Part shown: in pieces, positions 24,840-35,854 of the stretch
Numbering within the stretch: the first letter of the stretch is position 1
How the letters are laid out: each line of letters starts with the position of its first letter
Assembly: GCF_014472395.1 (NCBI RefSeq)
Contig: NZ_JACSZW010000004.1
Coordinates: 248,001 to 312,000, forward strand
Direction: 5' to 3'
Source: Pedobacter sp. N36a
Lineage (GTDB): Bacteria > Bacteroidota > Bacteroidia > Sphingobacteriales > Sphingobacteriaceae
DNA: 64,000 bases
Program-made: the position numbers and the translations under genes
Notes under the pieces: generated by a model
What the model was told of the DNA's origin: nothing
The model's database searches: none
What the model saw: only the letters and a program-made list of their open reading frames with translations

Positions 24840-25239
24840 GATGAAGAGATTTATGATAATCCGATTTATGCAAAAGAACAAAACTGAATACGCCCATAAA
24901 CACACCGATCATATCACAGCCAAAATCCCACCATTCTGCAGATCTGTAAGTAAACACCTTCCATTGCAGAAATTCAATTCCTGCTCCGATACCTGCGGTA
25001 ATCAGGATCACTTTAAAAATCGTTAGGGAACGGAAGCTGTAGCTGTGCTGGTAATTGATCCTGCCATAGAATAGAAGAATCGTCAGTACAAAGAAAAATC
25101 CCAGGTGTACCAACTTATCAAATCCTTCAAAAAAAATGCCTGACCCAGAAGTGTCAGGCATTTTCATATTACAAAGGACTAAAATCACAACGGTCCATAG
25201 AATGGCCCAGATCTGATATTTTAATGCTTTAGTATTCAT
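24820..25239 (-). CDS. VanZ-like membrane protein
   Basis: 139-aa integral membrane protein with about four hydrophobic segments (10-25, 42-60, 75-92, 108-125). The conserved pattern includes FDKLVHLGFFFVLT, GAGIEFLQWKVFTYRSAEWWDFGCDMIGVFMG, with the Glu, Arg and Asp residues typical of the VanZ family. The function is unknown in most members. It lies 3 bp after gcvH, as in many Bacteroidota from memory, and overlaps the small lipoprotein gene. Confidence 0.85.
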   Translation of the reverse strand: MNTKALKYQIWAILWTVVILVLCNMKMPDTSGSGIFFEGFDKLVHLGFFFVLTILLFYGRINYQHSYSFRSLTIFKVILITAGIGAGIEFLQWKVFTYRSAEWWDFGCDMIGVFMGVFSFVLLHKSDYHKSLHHEKNKI

Positions 25240-25242
25240 TAA

Positions 25243-25623
25243 TTAAGCTCCTACAAGAGCTTTATAAGCATCTGCGTCTAATAAACCTGCAACTTCAGCA
25301 GCGTCAGAAAGTGTTACTTTAACCATCCATCCTTTTCCATAAGGGTCAGAATTTACCAATTCCGGGTTGTCATTCAATTCAGGATTAGTTTCAGTTACTG
25401 TAGCAGTTACTGGCATAAACAAATCAGAAACAGTCTTAACAGCTTCCACTGTACCGAAAACATCGTCTTTACTTACTTCATCACCCACGGTATTAATATC
25501 GATGTATACAATATCACCTAATTCACGTTGTGCAAAATCAGTAATACCGATATAGGCTTCGTTACCTTCAATTTTAACCCATTCGTGGTCTTTAGTGTAC
25601 TTTAATTCTGATGGAAAATTCAT
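25243..25623 (-). CDS. gcvH: Glycine cleavage system H protein
   Basis: Lipoyl carrier of the glycine cleavage system, shuttling the aminomethyl group between the P, T and L proteins. 126 aa; the lipoylated Lys is in [11 protein letters not shown] and the C-terminus has the [18 protein letters not shown] segment. The ATG at 25623 begins [14 protein letters not shown], the usual start; an upstream in-frame start adds eight unconserved residues. It has its own promoter at 25645-25652. GlyA in this window (54232) works in the same one-carbon pathway. Confidence 0.95.
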   Translation of the reverse strand: MNFPSELKYTKDHEWVKIEGNEAYIGITDFAQRELGDIVYIDINTVGDEVSKDDVFGTVEAVKTVSDLFMPVTATVTETNPELNDNPELVNSDPYGKGWMVKVTLSDAAEVAGLLDADAYKALVGA

Positions 25624-25644
25624 GTGTATAATTTTTTGTTGGTT

Positions 25645-25675
25645 CAAAGGTAATTAATATAAGTATTTATCACAA
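25645..25675 (-). promoter_or_regulatory. Promoter for gcvH
   Basis: Read on the minus strand, TACCTTTG (25652-25645) is an exact -7 match, and TTG (25675-25673) lies 20 nt upstream as the -33 element. The leader would be about 15-18 nt. This is one of the two best promoter matches in the window, together with that of rlmN. Confidence 0.65.
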
Positions 25676-25678
25676 TGC

Positions 25679-28600
25679 CTAATTCAGAGTAACTCTCAAA
25701 CTAAATCCGAAATTACTAAATGAGGTATTGAACGTCTGTGAAGTATATGGTTTAGTGATGTTAGAGTCGTAGAACAGGCGCACGTTAAAGCGCTGGTTCA
25801 GGATATAATCCACACTTGGTCTTAAGGTAACGTTTTTCGCCCCGGAAGAAACTTCTGCCTCCAGAATGTTTGCACGATAAATCACCGTTTTATTATCCCT
25901 CACTGCGACATCCAGTTTAAAGTCCGTATTGTTGTCCATTTTAAGTCCTTTGAACAAGCCAAAAGGGAACCTGAACTTCGTAGTACGATAACCCAATCCG
26001 AACACCATGTTGCTTTCCGTTAATTGGGCCAGCTGGCTGTTTGCCATATTTAATCCCAGCATCCTGGATCTTCCAATCTCAAAATTAGCAGTCAGGTTGT
26101 TTTTCAAACGTGTATCGATTCCGATCAATGGGGAGAACTGTTCTGCAATGGTTACCTGTGCATATTGGAACTCCGGAAGGAAGTTATCATTTAAATCTCT
26201 ACTGATGACACCGCCATTATTTTCCTGGTATTTCAATAGTGAATTAAAACTGCTGATGCTGTAAATAGAGCGATAAGAGTGTCTCAAATCAATCGAGCTG
26301 AAACGATCTGCGAGGAAAGGAATCCCGATCAGACCACGGTAATTCAAACGCCAGTTTGGCAATGGAATCTTAGGCATCGAGCTGAGGCTGGATGTTTTTG
26401 GATCTTTCCCGGAATAAGCAGACAGGAAAGCAGCCGTCAGTACATCCTGAGATTCTGCGCCATAACCATCTGCATACAATCCATTTCTAACCCCTGTGGA
26501 GTTCGTGTTTGTTAAACCTAAACGCTGGGAAATGATCACCCTATTGTTCATGAAGTTGACGAATAGCTTAGACATCGTACTGCCGGATTTCTCCGAGAAA
26601 GCAGTACCTAAACTGATATAGGAAATGCTATAGTCACCCGTTGTAAAGGGGCTAAAGTTTTCAAAACCTTTTAATTCTCCGTCATATCTGAAATTGGTCG
26701 AGTAATTCTTTGTTTGATTTCTATTGGCCGTTAGTGTAATCGACAAGTCTTTGATCGGCTCAACCAAACTGGTAAAGCTTAAATCTTCCCGCATCGTGTT
26801 GATGTACAGCTGCGACTGCAGGGTGTCTGTAGTGATCCAGCTTTTCAATAAAGCTTCAGTTCTGATGTCCCGCTGACTACCTAATACGAAGCCTAAGCCC
26901 GGTGCACCGGTAGCTTGGTCAATTCCGAAGTAGTTCGTTTTAGGCAAATAACCAGGTAGGAAAATCCCCTTGCTCTGCGTATAAGCACCCACTACATTTT
27001 TCACACTTGTTAATAAACCTACCCAAACATTTTGTCCACCTGCTCCGTTTCCTTTGCGTACAAATCCAAATTTATTGTATAGTGAAGCCAGGTTTAAGTT
27101 AGGATTCACCTGAATTGTTCTGGAGTTTTGAATCGTATTTCCAAGGTTGATATTTGGATCTCTCAACGTAGAAAGCGGTTCTGTCTGCCAGTTAAAATTG
27201 GTACCATAACGTGTGGCCACATTCACCCAATCCAATCCAGGAATCTTACTGATTGGTAAATTATAGGTAAAGTTCAGGTTGTGACTGTAATTGGTATTAC
27301 GACCCAACCTCAGCATATTCTGCCATAAAGTATCTCTTTTCAATCCCTGGATTCTGCCGAAAGGCTCATCAATGATGGAGTAATTGGTCGCATCAATGTC
27401 CATGGTTAAAGATTTACTCAGGTTCCATGAAATGCCATACATCCTGGACACCAGGAAGTTTTTATTAAACGTGGTGTTCACAGGAATAGAATTCATAGGA
27501 TCATTGTTTCTCAAACTGTTTTCAGAATAGAAACGATCTACATTTATTCTGAAGTTAATCGCAGAAGGCATCAGGCTAAAGTTGAAATCCTTCAGTATGG
27601 CCAGTGTGTTGTTCTTGATGATCTTTCTAAAAGGCTCATACGTTTTCGCCAATCCAGCATAGTTATAAGCCAGGGAAGCTCTGTAGGTCTTTTGGAAATT
27701 ACTTTCTATGATGAAGTCACGGTGCGAATACTTGGTATATGCATAGCTGACGTTGAAGTTTTCAATATCCCAAACCTGAGGTTTTGCTTCCGGATCTGTT
27801 CTTTCTTTTCTCACGTTGGTGAAGTTGATACTGCTTCTGGTGGTATAATCCTGTGCATAATTCAGGATAGAATCCCGCTGTGGTTTTGAAGCCGCATCCA
27901 GTGCATTTTTCAACTCAATGTCAGGCATACTAGGGTTGTATTGAGGAGTAGCTACCTGGCTGGAATAACTCACAAACATCGGCACCTTGATCCCTGTTTT
28001 CTTAGGGAAAAACTTGCCCAGTTCCATGCTCGAAGAGATGTCAAAAAATACGTTATCCGCTCTGTTTCTCTCGCTCACTCTGGTTTCTAAGGAACCGAAA
28101 CCGATGGTCGATTTACTTCCGGATACATTTACATCCGCAAAATCCGCCAGTTTCGCATTCATCCTAGCAGTAGCCGCCCATCCACCGCGCTCATCGAATT
28201 CCGTTAAACGAAGCTCATTAAACCAGATGACGGCATTCTTCTGCATTCCATCGTCATTACCATTTGCACGGTAAGGGTTTTTAACCCCCAGCATATATAC
28301 CCTTACCTTACTCATATCCGGCTGTCCTTTGATGGTAATGGTTTTGCCATCCACCGTATAGATATAAGGAATATTGATCGGCCATGGTGCACCGGTACTG
28401 GTTTTCGCGTTGTTTCTTTCTAGTTTCGCTTTCTGGAAGAACTCAAGGGTAATGTCCATTTTATTTTGCTCCGGCCAGATCGCATTTGGATCACTGGTAC
28501 CTGGAAGCGTCACTTTTAAAGGCTGTGAATATTCGTAGTAGTTGTCCTGATTATCGGTACCGATTCTCAGGAAAGCACTCAGGTCGTTATCCTTCAATAT

Positions 28601-31600
28601 ACTCGTTCCTAAAGCCTCCGCATGGATGTACATTTCCAGGTGTTTATAAGACCTGAAATCGTTGAATCCTGTTTTAAAGGCGGCCCTGCCATAACCATCT
28701 TTCAGATTTTTGATCGTTACGGATAACGACTGCTCATTCTGACGGGTATCACCACGGTAATTGCTGAAATCACGCTCTCTTTCGATGCCTGGAGGAATTA
28801 CATAAGGAATCGGGGTACGTTTACCATTCTCCTCAATATTTACGGTAGCGACTTCTATCGTCGACTTATCTGAAGCAATCGTTCCTAAAGCAGGATCTAC
28901 GATCGTTTGTGAAGGATCATCATTTGGATTGTATTGTCTCCATTCACCCCTCACCAATTGGATTTTCCCAAATCTCAATACCGTAGTATCGGCAAAATTG
29001 GTAAGAAACATTCTGATGAAACGGATAGATTTAAAATCCTGGATTCCACCAATACGGTCCTGATATTGTGCCAAAGGAATACGGATCTGGTACCAGGTTA
29101 CAGGTTGTGTACTTCCGTTTGCCAGTTTCACCTGAGAAATCACTTTATCCGTTACAAAGTTTTGTCCCACCATCAGGTCGCCCGGACGCATAGAAACTTT
29201 GTATTGGAAGTACTCATCAGATTGCGTCATGTTGTTATCTCTGTTGATGTCTTCCCCATCTGGTAAAGAAGTCGACGCCGAGTTTTCAACACCCAGTTCT
29301 GCACGCGATTGCTCAGCAGTTTTAGAGTTTCCTTCTGTTCCGTTATAGCGCTGGTAACGTTTTAAAATCCCTGCATTTTCACGGTCTAAATCCGGACCTC
29401 TGAAATAACTATAATCATCCGAAGAAGGGTCATTTTCTAAAGTATTGGCTGCATCAGGATTCAACTGTCCTTTAATCTGGTTGATCAAAGTAGAGAATTT
29501 TATCTGCTCGTCTTTATTCGCCAATCCGTCTAAACCCACATCCTGTGCTTTTCTGGCATTAGGATCATTGTCGAAAGCCTGAACTACCGGCTGCAATTTA
29601 GGTACCCTTCCCCAATTGGTTTCATCATATTTAGAAGGATCACCATCAGCAGGAAGTCCATTCTCCAAAGACTTTCTTCCGTCTTTCAAAATGTCTTCCG
29701 AGATATTACCCAAATTGAAATACAAGTCACCACCCAAACTGTTCGGTTTATAAATATTCGGATCCATTACCCAAAGCTCAATGAACTCAATGTTCAAAGC
29801 TTCAAAGTCGTTGGTTTCAATTCTTCTGAATAAACCTCCCCAGCGGGAACGTGGGTTATTCAACATACCAGCCTGGTTAAATCCGGTAGGCGTATAATTG
29901 TAAGGCCCACGAACTGTAGGATAAAAAGCCACATCTAGAGTTGGCAGGGCGAATGGCTGTCCTGTACCCGTTTCTTTAAAAGGAAACACTTCCTGCTCGA
30001 TAATCTGACGAACATAATGGTTAGACAATTCATTTTTGTTATTTCTCAAACCTGCCGGTAGGCTGGCATCATTTCTATTGTAGAATATCGGATCTATGTT
30101 GTAGAAAGCGATTAAAGCCCTGTTGAAACCGTAGCTCAAATCGTCAATCCTACTGGATTCAGAGAAAAGCTGTGGTGTTCCCGACAACTGCCAGGCCATA
30201 GAACTTTTCAAATCAATCACGGAACGTGAGGCTTCAAAATCATCCAGATAACTCACACCACCTTTTTGTCCGCCGAAATTCAAGGCTTTCGGGTGTCCCG
30301 GAATCAATTGTGCATACTCTCCTGAAAACGTCAGACTGGAAGGTACTTTTGTAGAGATGAAAGGCAGTTTATCCACTAATTTCGTTAAGAATCTGGATGG
30401 TGTGCTATAATTCAGATCCACACCCCAAATGGTATTGGAAATCGGCTCTTCTCCCACATTCACCTTTGGCGTCAGTGGTTTCTCCGTCAGGTTCATCAAG
30501 GTCGCCCCAAGATTCAGTTTATTGTTTACTTTATAATCAAATCTGGTTCCGAACAACGAACGCTGCTGTAAACCAAATAACTCATTATTTTCTGTAGAAA
30601 TTCTGATCGGCTGCCCAGAAATCAATATGGCTGTATTCAGGATTCTCACCCTTCCACCCTGATAATCGACTGTAAAATCTACACCTTCCTGCAAAGGAAT
30701 CGTACCTGCAAACACCTTTACCGACCCTTCCGGAACATTGATGGAGTTTAAGCTAAATTCTGAAGCCACCTGACTTTGGTAAGCACCTTTAATGAAATAG
30801 CGGTTCTGGTTACTGAACAGCTGCTGCGCCACGACTTTTGTGGAGTCATATAAAGCAGGATAGGTGTACTTTTGGATCAATGGTAGCTCTGAAGCTTCAA
30901 ACTGATCGGCAAGATCCCTACCAAAAGGCTCGATCAAAGGGAAGATAATTCTTCCATTCAAGGGGTCAATGGTAATGTAACCACTGATGGTATTGGTAGA
31001 GAAATTGGTCAGATTAGTATTCGAGGAATTGGTATTTCCCGGGTTATTATTACTATTGATCGGCGTATTGAACGCGATGTTGTCATTTGTTCCAAAAGGT
31101 TTGTTTTCTGATTCAAAATCAAACACCCCATCCGGACTCCGTTCTTTCTGCTGATTCAAACGGTCTAAACCTGTCACCTGAATCCATTGTTTGTTCTTCA
31201 GCGGCCTGCGGTTGGCATCCAGTTTTTCTCCTTCTTCGATGTACGGTTTTTCTACACCCAATTTGTCATCAATGCGAAAAATATCTAATCTGAAGTTCAT
31301 TGGGCTGATCTGGTATCCACCGATAGAATAGATATTTTTCATCATCAGGTTCCAGATCGGCAATTTAGTTTTCAAAGTTTCATTTTTCAGCATCTTTGTA
31401 AACAAGACCTCTGGACTTCCCGGGTCAAATGAAATGTCAGTAGAGAACTCCCCTACCTGATATTCTACCCCACGGTAAGTATATCGGTAAGCTACCGTCA
31501 ATACCTCATCGGTATTCAGGGCATTATTCAGGGAAATATAGCCCAGCTGCGGATGAAAAGTAAACTCTCTATCCGCCAGTTTTCTGGCATACGTTAGCTT

Positions 31601-32857
31601 GGCATAATTATCTGTACCTCCGCTCCCTGCAAAGAAAGGGATGATCGCATTAGCGTTTGTTAACCTGGCATCTGGCGGCAATTCCGACAATAAATTATTG
31701 GACTGTCTTGGAAACTGCGGACTGTCAAATCCAGAAGGCAGGGCTGATCCACCGCCAACAAGAGTTTGATTGTAGGGTGCATTTTCTCCTAAATCCATCA
31801 AGGCCATCACATCTCTGGAGCCTTGTGTATTTCCTGTTTTATTGGTAATCCAAACTTCTACTCTGGTAATCAACACCCCTGAAGTAAGCGTTGGAGGCGT
31901 AGCTAAGGTTTTATTATAATTCTGTCTAAAGTACTGCGCTAAGAAATAGTGTTTATTGGCTTCATAATTATCGGCACTGAGTCTAAATTCATTCTGCTGT
32001 GCACCATTATTGATGCGGATTTCCCGCGATTGTGATTTCTGCTGAGAGAAAACCGTGCTCACATTCAGTTTCCCGAATTGCAGCTGTGTTTTTATCCCAA
32101 AAAGCGCCTGTGTACCGTTGATCAATGAAGTACTTAGAGGCAGGCTCACATTACCTGCTTCGATTTTTTGGATGATATCATCCTTTCCGCCGACATAATC
32201 CAGCTTCACCTGATTTTCAAAATCAAACTGTGCTTCGGTATTGTAGTTCATATTGACCTTCATCCGGGTACCAATATTACCAATTACATCCATCTGAATG
32301 CGCTGGTTAAAATCAAAATTCCCCTGTACGCGCTGACGCTCATTGAACAGCGGGTTTTCATTTTTATTGATCCTTCCCAGGAAGGTCAGTTCAGCTTCAC
32401 CACGAGGCTGTATATCTATGGTTGTTCCGCCAAAAATCTTCTCAAAAGCTTTGCTATTGACTTTCAGGCTAGGAATTAGCCCATTCTTTCTGACTTCATT
32501 AATTTCTTCATTGGAATACATACGCCAGTTGTCGCGCTTCATTTCAGAATTCACCAAACGCTGATATTCTTCAATGGTCAGGTATTGCGGCGCGGAGAAA
32601 AGCTGGTTGCCAATCAGCTGGCGAATGATGTATCTTTTATTTTTCGCATCATACTCAACTTCCCGTTTCACATTGTCGGGAAGTGGTTTGAAGGAATTAT
32701 TGAGGTTTCTAAGACCTAATCGTTGCTTTTCCTTCAAACTGAAGGAATTCTTTGTTGTATCCGAATTTCTTACCTGAGGCCTTAGAGTCTGCGAAAAAGC
32801 TATTTGTCCGCCAAAGCAGAGAAATAAGGTAAAGAGGAGCGTTAATAGGGTTTTCAA
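25679..32857 (-). CDS. sprA: SprA, outer-membrane translocon of the type IX secretion system
   Basis: Very large (2392 aa) outer-membrane beta-barrel that forms the conduit for T9SS cargo proteins; known from Flavobacterium as a gliding and secretion protein (Sov in Porphyromonas). A signal peptide ends near AFSQ (22-23). The long N-terminal region contains the SprA-N type segments, such as LTFLGRINKNENPLFNERQ and the repeated PLSTSLINGTQALFGIK, and the rest is aromatic-rich beta strands ending in the barrel-type SNFGFSLRVTLN. The length matches the family (about 2300-2500). It lies 9 bp after ruvA. No other T9SS gene is in the window. Confidence 0.95.
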   Translation of the reverse strand: MKTLLTLLFTLFLCFGGQIAFSQTLRPQVRNSDTTKNSFSLKEKQRLGLRNLNNSFKPLPDNVKREVEYDAKNKRYIIRQLIGNQLFSAPQYLTIEEYQRLVNSEMKRDNWRMYSNEEINEVRKNGLIPSLKVNSKAFEKIFGGTTIDIQPRGEAELTFLGRINKNENPLFNERQRVQGNFDFNQRIQMDVIGNIGTRMKVNMNYNTEAQFDFENQVKLDYVGGKDDIIQKIEAGNVSLPLSTSLINGTQALFGIKTQLQFGKLNVSTVFSQQKSQSREIRINNGAQQNEFRLSADNYEANKHYFLAQYFRQNYNKTLATPPTLTSGVLITRVEVWITNKTGNTQGSRDVMALMDLGENAPYNQTLVGGGSALPSGFDSPQFPRQSNNLLSELPPDARLTNANAIIPFFAGSGGTDNYAKLTYARKLADREFTFHPQLGYISLNNALNTDEVLTVAYRYTYRGVEYQVGEFSTDISFDPGSPEVLFTKMLKNETLKTKLPIWNLMMKNIYSIGGYQISPMNFRLDIFRIDDKLGVEKPYIEEGEKLDANRRPLKNKQWIQVTGLDRLNQQKERSPDGVFDFESENKPFGTNDNIAFNTPINSNNNPGNTNSSNTNLTNFSTNTISGYITIDPLNGRIIFPLIEPFGRDLADQFEASELPLIQKYTYPALYDSTKVVAQQLFSNQNRYFIKGAYQSQVASEFSLNSINVPEGSVKVFAGTIPLQEGVDFTVDYQGGRVRILNTAILISGQPIRISTENNELFGLQQRSLFGTRFDYKVNNKLNLGATLMNLTEKPLTPKVNVGEEPISNTIWGVDLNYSTPSRFLTKLVDKLPFISTKVPSSLTFSGEYAQLIPGHPKALNFGGQKGGVSYLDDFEASRSVIDLKSSMAWQLSGTPQLFSESSRIDDLSYGFNRALIAFYNIDPIFYNRNDASLPAGLRNNKNELSNHYVRQIIEQEVFPFKETGTGQPFALPTLDVAFYPTVRGPYNYTPTGFNQAGMLNNPRSRWGGLFRRIETNDFEALNIEFIELWVMDPNIYKPNSLGGDLYFNLGNISEDILKDGRKSLENGLPADGDPSKYDETNWGRVPKLQPVVQAFDNDPNARKAQDVGLDGLANKDEQIKFSTLINQIKGQLNPDAANTLENDPSSDDYSYFRGPDLDRENAGILKRYQRYNGTEGNSKTAEQSRAELGVENSASTSLPDGEDINRDNNMTQSDEYFQYKVSMRPGDLMVGQNFVTDKVISQVKLANGSTQPVTWYQIRIPLAQYQDRIGGIQDFKSIRFIRMFLTNFADTTVLRFGKIQLVRGEWRQYNPNDDPSQTIVDPALGTIASDKSTIEVATVNIEENGKRTPIPYVIPPGIERERDFSNYRGDTRQNEQSLSVTIKNLKDGYGRAAFKTGFNDFRSYKHLEMYIHAEALGTSILKDNDLSAFLRIGTDNQDNYYEYSQPLKVTLPGTSDPNAIWPEQNKMDITLEFFQKAKLERNNAKTSTGAPWPINIPYIYTVDGKTITIKGQPDMSKVRVYMLGVKNPYRANGNDDGMQKNAVIWFNELRLTEFDERGGWAATARMNAKLADFADVNVSGSKSTIGFGSLETRVSERNRADNVFFDISSSMELGKFFPKKTGIKVPMFVSYSSQVATPQYNPSMPDIELKNALDAASKPQRDSILNYAQDYTTRSSINFTNVRKERTDPEAKPQVWDIENFNVSYAYTKYSHRDFIIESNFQKTYRASLAYNYAGLAKTYEPFRKIIKNNTLAILKDFNFSLMPSAINFRINVDRFYSENSLRNNDPMNSIPVNTTFNKNFLVSRMYGISWNLSKSLTMDIDATNYSIIDEPFGRIQGLKRDTLWQNMLRLGRNTNYSHNLNFTYNLPISKIPGLDWVNVATRYGTNFNWQTEPLSTLRDPNINLGNTIQNSRTIQVNPNLNLASLYNKFGFVRKGNGAGGQNVWVGLLTSVKNVVGAYTQSKGIFLPGYLPKTNYFGIDQATGAPGLGFVLGSQRDIRTEALLKSWITTDTLQSQLYINTMREDLSFTSLVEPIKDLSITLTANRNQTKNYSTNFRYDGELKGFENFSPFTTGDYSISYISLGTAFSEKSGSTMSKLFVNFMNNRVIISQRLGLTNTNSTGVRNGLYADGYGAESQDVLTAAFLSAYSGKDPKTSSLSSMPKIPLPNWRLNYRGLIGIPFLADRFSSIDLRHSYRSIYSISSFNSLLKYQENNGGVISRDLNDNFLPEFQYAQVTIAEQFSPLIGIDTRLKNNLTANFEIGRSRMLGLNMANSQLAQLTESNMVFGLGYRTTKFRFPFGLFKGLKMDNNTDFKLDVAVRDNKTVIYRANILEAEVSSGAKNVTLRPSVDYILNQRFNVRLFYDSNITKPYTSQTFNTSFSNFGFSLRVTLN

Positions 32858-32866
32858 AGTAAAATT

Positions 32867-33451
32867 CTATAAGTTCTTCAAAGCTATTTTTATCATTTGT
32901 TCTACTGTTAAATCTGAACCTCCATTTTTCACTGCATTATCGATTGATTTTTCTGCGGGTTGTTTTGCAAAACCAAGCATCATCAAAGCGGATAAAGCTT
33001 CTTCTCTAGCAGTATTATTAAGCGGTGCAGCAATTAATGATCCTGTACCTTCTTTTTTCAATTTATCCTGTAATTCCAGCACGAGGCGCTGAGCCGTTTT
33101 CGTGCCTATCCCTTTGATCCGCTGAATTAAAGGTAAATCACCATTTACAATAGCAGCTTGAATTTCTATCGGGGTAATGGAAGAGAGCATCATTCTACCG
33201 GTATTGGGACCGATTCCAGAAACGGAAATCAGATGAAGGAAGAGCCTGCGCTCTCCCTCCTCTGCAAATCCATATAAGGTATGTGCATCTTCCTTTATAT
33301 GCGTCCAGAGGTAAACTTTACATCTTTCCGCATCTGCCAGACTGCTATAAGTATTTAGTGAAATATTGATATGGTAACCAATTCCTCCGGCCTCCACAAC
33401 AATATAAGCGGGGCATTTAAAGGTGAGCTTACCATCAATATATTCAAACAT
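32867..33451 (-). CDS. ruvA: Holliday junction branch migration protein RuvA
   Basis: 194 aa. It tetramerises on Holliday junctions and recruits the RuvB motor. OB-fold domain 1 (about 1-62, starting MFEYIDGKLTFK), the double helix-hairpin-helix region (about 63-140, with VSGIGPNTGRMMLSS and IKGIGTKTAQRLVLEL), and the flexible domain III that contacts RuvB (about 145-194). Between maeB (3 bp) and sprA (9 bp) in a compact operon. Confidence 0.96.
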   Translation of the reverse strand: MFEYIDGKLTFKCPAYIVVEAGGIGYHINISLNTYSSLADAERCKVYLWTHIKEDAHTLYGFAEEGERRLFLHLISVSGIGPNTGRMMLSSITPIEIQAAIVNGDLPLIQRIKGIGTKTAQRLVLELQDKLKKEGTGSLIAAPLNNTAREEALSALMMLGFAKQPAEKSIDNAVKNGGSDLTVEQMIKIALKNL

Positions 33452-33454
33452 ATC

Positions 33455-35770
33455 TTATTTCTTAATTATTCTTTTTAATAAACCACCCTTTTTAGCCAGG
33501 GCTTCTTGTTCTTTAGACTGTACATCTAAAACAGCTAAAGTGACCATGTTCACAATTTCACGAACTGAACTACCCAACTGTACAATGTGAACAGGTTTGT
33601 TCAATCCCAATAGAATAGGACCTACTGCTTCTGCTCCACCTAGTTCCTGTAACAGCTTATAGGCGATATTTCCAGACTCCAAATTAGGGAATACCAGTGT
33701 ATTTGCAGGGGCATCTACTAAGCTACTAAAAGGAAAGTTATCTTTCAATAACTCATTGTTAATTGCAAAATTTCCTTGCATTTCACCGTCTACGATAATT
33801 TCAGGGTGCTTTTCGTGAAGAATTTTCACTGCTTTTCGCACTTTTTCAGGAACGACCCCCTCATTTGACCCAAAATTGGAGTAAGAAAGTAGGGCAATAC
33901 GTGGCTGAATGTTGAATTTACGAACCGCAGAGTCTAGTAACAAAGTAATGTCCACTAATTCTTCTACTGTAGGATCTACATTTACAGTAGTATCGCCAAA
34001 GAATACCGGACCTTTTTTCGTCATCATCATGTACATGCCAGCCACACGGTTTACACCTGGCTCGGTGCCAATGACCTGTAGTGCAGGCTTGATGGTAGAC
34101 ACATAGTTTTTGGTCAGACCAGAGATCATGGCATCTGCTTCACCGAATTCTACCATAGAGGCACCGAAGTAATTTCTATCACGTAAGAATTTGTTGGCTT
34201 CAAACAAGGTTACCCCTCTTCTTTGTCTCTTTTGGTAAAGATTATCCGCATATTTTGCCATGCGTTCCGGCTCTAACATTGGATCAATGATCTCTACACC
34301 TTCTAATTCCAGTGCATTTTCTTCGATGATCTGCTCGATAACCGTTCTTTTACCCAACAAGATTGGAATGGCAATATTTTCGTCCTTAACGATCTGTGCC
34401 GCTTTCAGGATTTTATAGTTATCCGCTTCGGTGAATACCACACGTTTCGGATCAGATTTCGCTTTATTGGTGATGGCGCGCATGATGGCATCATCCATTC
34501 CCAACCTGGTTTTCAATTCTTCCGTATAAGCATCCCAATCGGTGATGATTTTACGGGCTACGCCTGAATCAATTGCTGCTTTGGCTACTGCCGAAGAAAC
34601 ATTGGTCATCAGTCGCAAATCTACTGGCTTAGGAATGATATAGTCTTTACCAAATTTGATATTTTTCTCATTGTAGGCCATGTTTACAGCCTCAGGAACA
34701 GATTTTTTAGCCAGTTCAGCAATTGCTTTCACCGCGGCAATTTTCATTTCCTCATTGATGCTGGTTGCCCTAACATCTAATGCACCTCTAAAAATATATG
34801 GGAAGCCCAGTACGTTATTCACCTGATTCGGATAATCAGAACGTCCTGTAGCCATAATTAAATCTTTACGGGAACTGATGGCCAGTTCGTAAGCAATCTC
34901 TGGGTTAGGATTCGCCATTGCAAAAACAATAGGATTCTTAGCCATAGATTTCAACATCTCCACCGTTACACAATCAGCAGAAGAAAGACCGATGAATACA
35001 TCAGAATCTTTCATTGCTTCTTCCAAAGTACGTAGGTCTCTAGTAGTCGCAAATTCAGCTTTGATGTCGTCCAATTTTTCTCTGTCTGCTCTAATGACGC
35101 CAGTACGGTCGCACATAACGATGTTTTCTTTTTTAGCACCTAAAGAAACATAAAGACGGGTACAGGAAATCGCAGCAGCACCGGCTCCATTTACCACAAT
35201 CTTGATCTTATCCATTTTCTTTTTCTGCAATTCGCAGGCATTGATTAATGCTGCTGCAGAGATAATGGCGGTACCATGCTGATCGTCGTGCATCACAGGG
35301 ATATTCATCTCCTCTTTCAAGCGACGCTCAATTTCAAAGCATTCTGGTGCTTTAATATCTTCTAAATTCACCCCACCAAAAGTTGGTTCCAGTGCTTTTA
35401 CGATTTTAACAAAATCATCAACGTTTTTAGTATCCAGTTCCAGATCAAAAACGTCAATATCAGCGAAGATCTTAAAAAGAAGACCTTTACCTTCCATCAC
35501 CGGTTTACCCGCTTCTGGACCAATATCGCCAAGACCTAATACTGCTGTACCATTACTAATTACAGCTACCAGGTTTCCTTTAGCGGTATATTTATATACA
35601 TCTTCAGTGTTTTCTGCAATTTTTAAACAAGGTTCAGCTACCCCTGGAGAATACGCCAGCGCCAGATCTCTTTGAGAGTTCGTTGGTTTCGTGGGTATAA
35701 CTTGTATTTTTCCCGGTCGCCCTTGCGAGTGGTAATCCAAAGCATCTTGCTTCCTGTTAATTTTACTCAT
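33455..35770 (-). CDS. maeB: NADP-dependent malic enzyme (MaeB type, with phosphotransacetylase-like domain)
   Basis: Decarboxylates malate to pyruvate with NADP reduction. The N-terminal malic-enzyme part (about 1-430) shows [14 protein letters not shown], the catalytic [20 protein letters not shown], and the NAD(P)-binding [12 protein letters not shown]. The C-terminal part (about 430-771) resembles phosphate acetyltransferase and is thought to be regulatory (acetyl-CoA binding) in MaeB. At 771 aa it is typical of the hybrid form. A TAnnTTTG promoter lies just upstream, so it probably heads maeB-ruvA-sprA. Confidence 0.95.
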   Translation of the reverse strand: MSKINRKQDALDYHSQGRPGKIQVIPTKPTNSQRDLALAYSPGVAEPCLKIAENTEDVYKYTAKGNLVAVISNGTAVLGLGDIGPEAGKPVMEGKGLLFKIFADIDVFDLELDTKNVDDFVKIVKALEPTFGGVNLEDIKAPECFEIERRLKEEMNIPVMHDDQHGTAIISAAALINACELQKKKMDKIKIVVNGAGAAAISCTRLYVSLGAKKENIVMCDRTGVIRADREKLDDIKAEFATTRDLRTLEEAMKDSDVFIGLSSADCVTVEMLKSMAKNPIVFAMANPNPEIAYELAISSRKDLIMATGRSDYPNQVNNVLGFPYIFRGALDVRATSINEEMKIAAVKAIAELAKKSVPEAVNMAYNEKNIKFGKDYIIPKPVDLRLMTNVSSAVAKAAIDSGVARKIITDWDAYTEELKTRLGMDDAIMRAITNKAKSDPKRVVFTEADNYKILKAAQIVKDENIAIPILLGKRTVIEQIIEENALELEGVEIIDPMLEPERMAKYADNLYQKRQRRGVTLFEANKFLRDRNYFGASMVEFGEADAMISGLTKNYVSTIKPALQVIGTEPGVNRVAGMYMMMTKKGPVFFGDTTVNVDPTVEELVDITLLLDSAVRKFNIQPRIALLSYSNFGSNEGVVPEKVRKAVKILHEKHPEIIVDGEMQGNFAINNELLKDNFPFSSLVDAPANTLVFPNLESGNIAYKLLQELGGAEAVGPILLGLNKPVHIVQLGSSVREIVNMVTLAVLDVQSKEQEALAKKGGLLKRIIKK

Positions 35771-35792
35771 AAATCAGTCATTTATAAAGGGC

Positions 35793-35800
35793 CAAAGTTA
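35793..35800 (-). promoter_or_regulatory. Candidate -7 element for maeB-ruvA-sprA
   Basis: TAACTTTG on the minus strand, an exact match, 22 nt before the maeB ATG. The -33 position is only GAAA on the plus strand, a weak match. Confidence 0.55.
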
Positions 35801-35854
35801 CAATCTTTTAATTAGCCCTGAAATAAAAAAGGAATCAGTATTGAGTGGCAGGCT

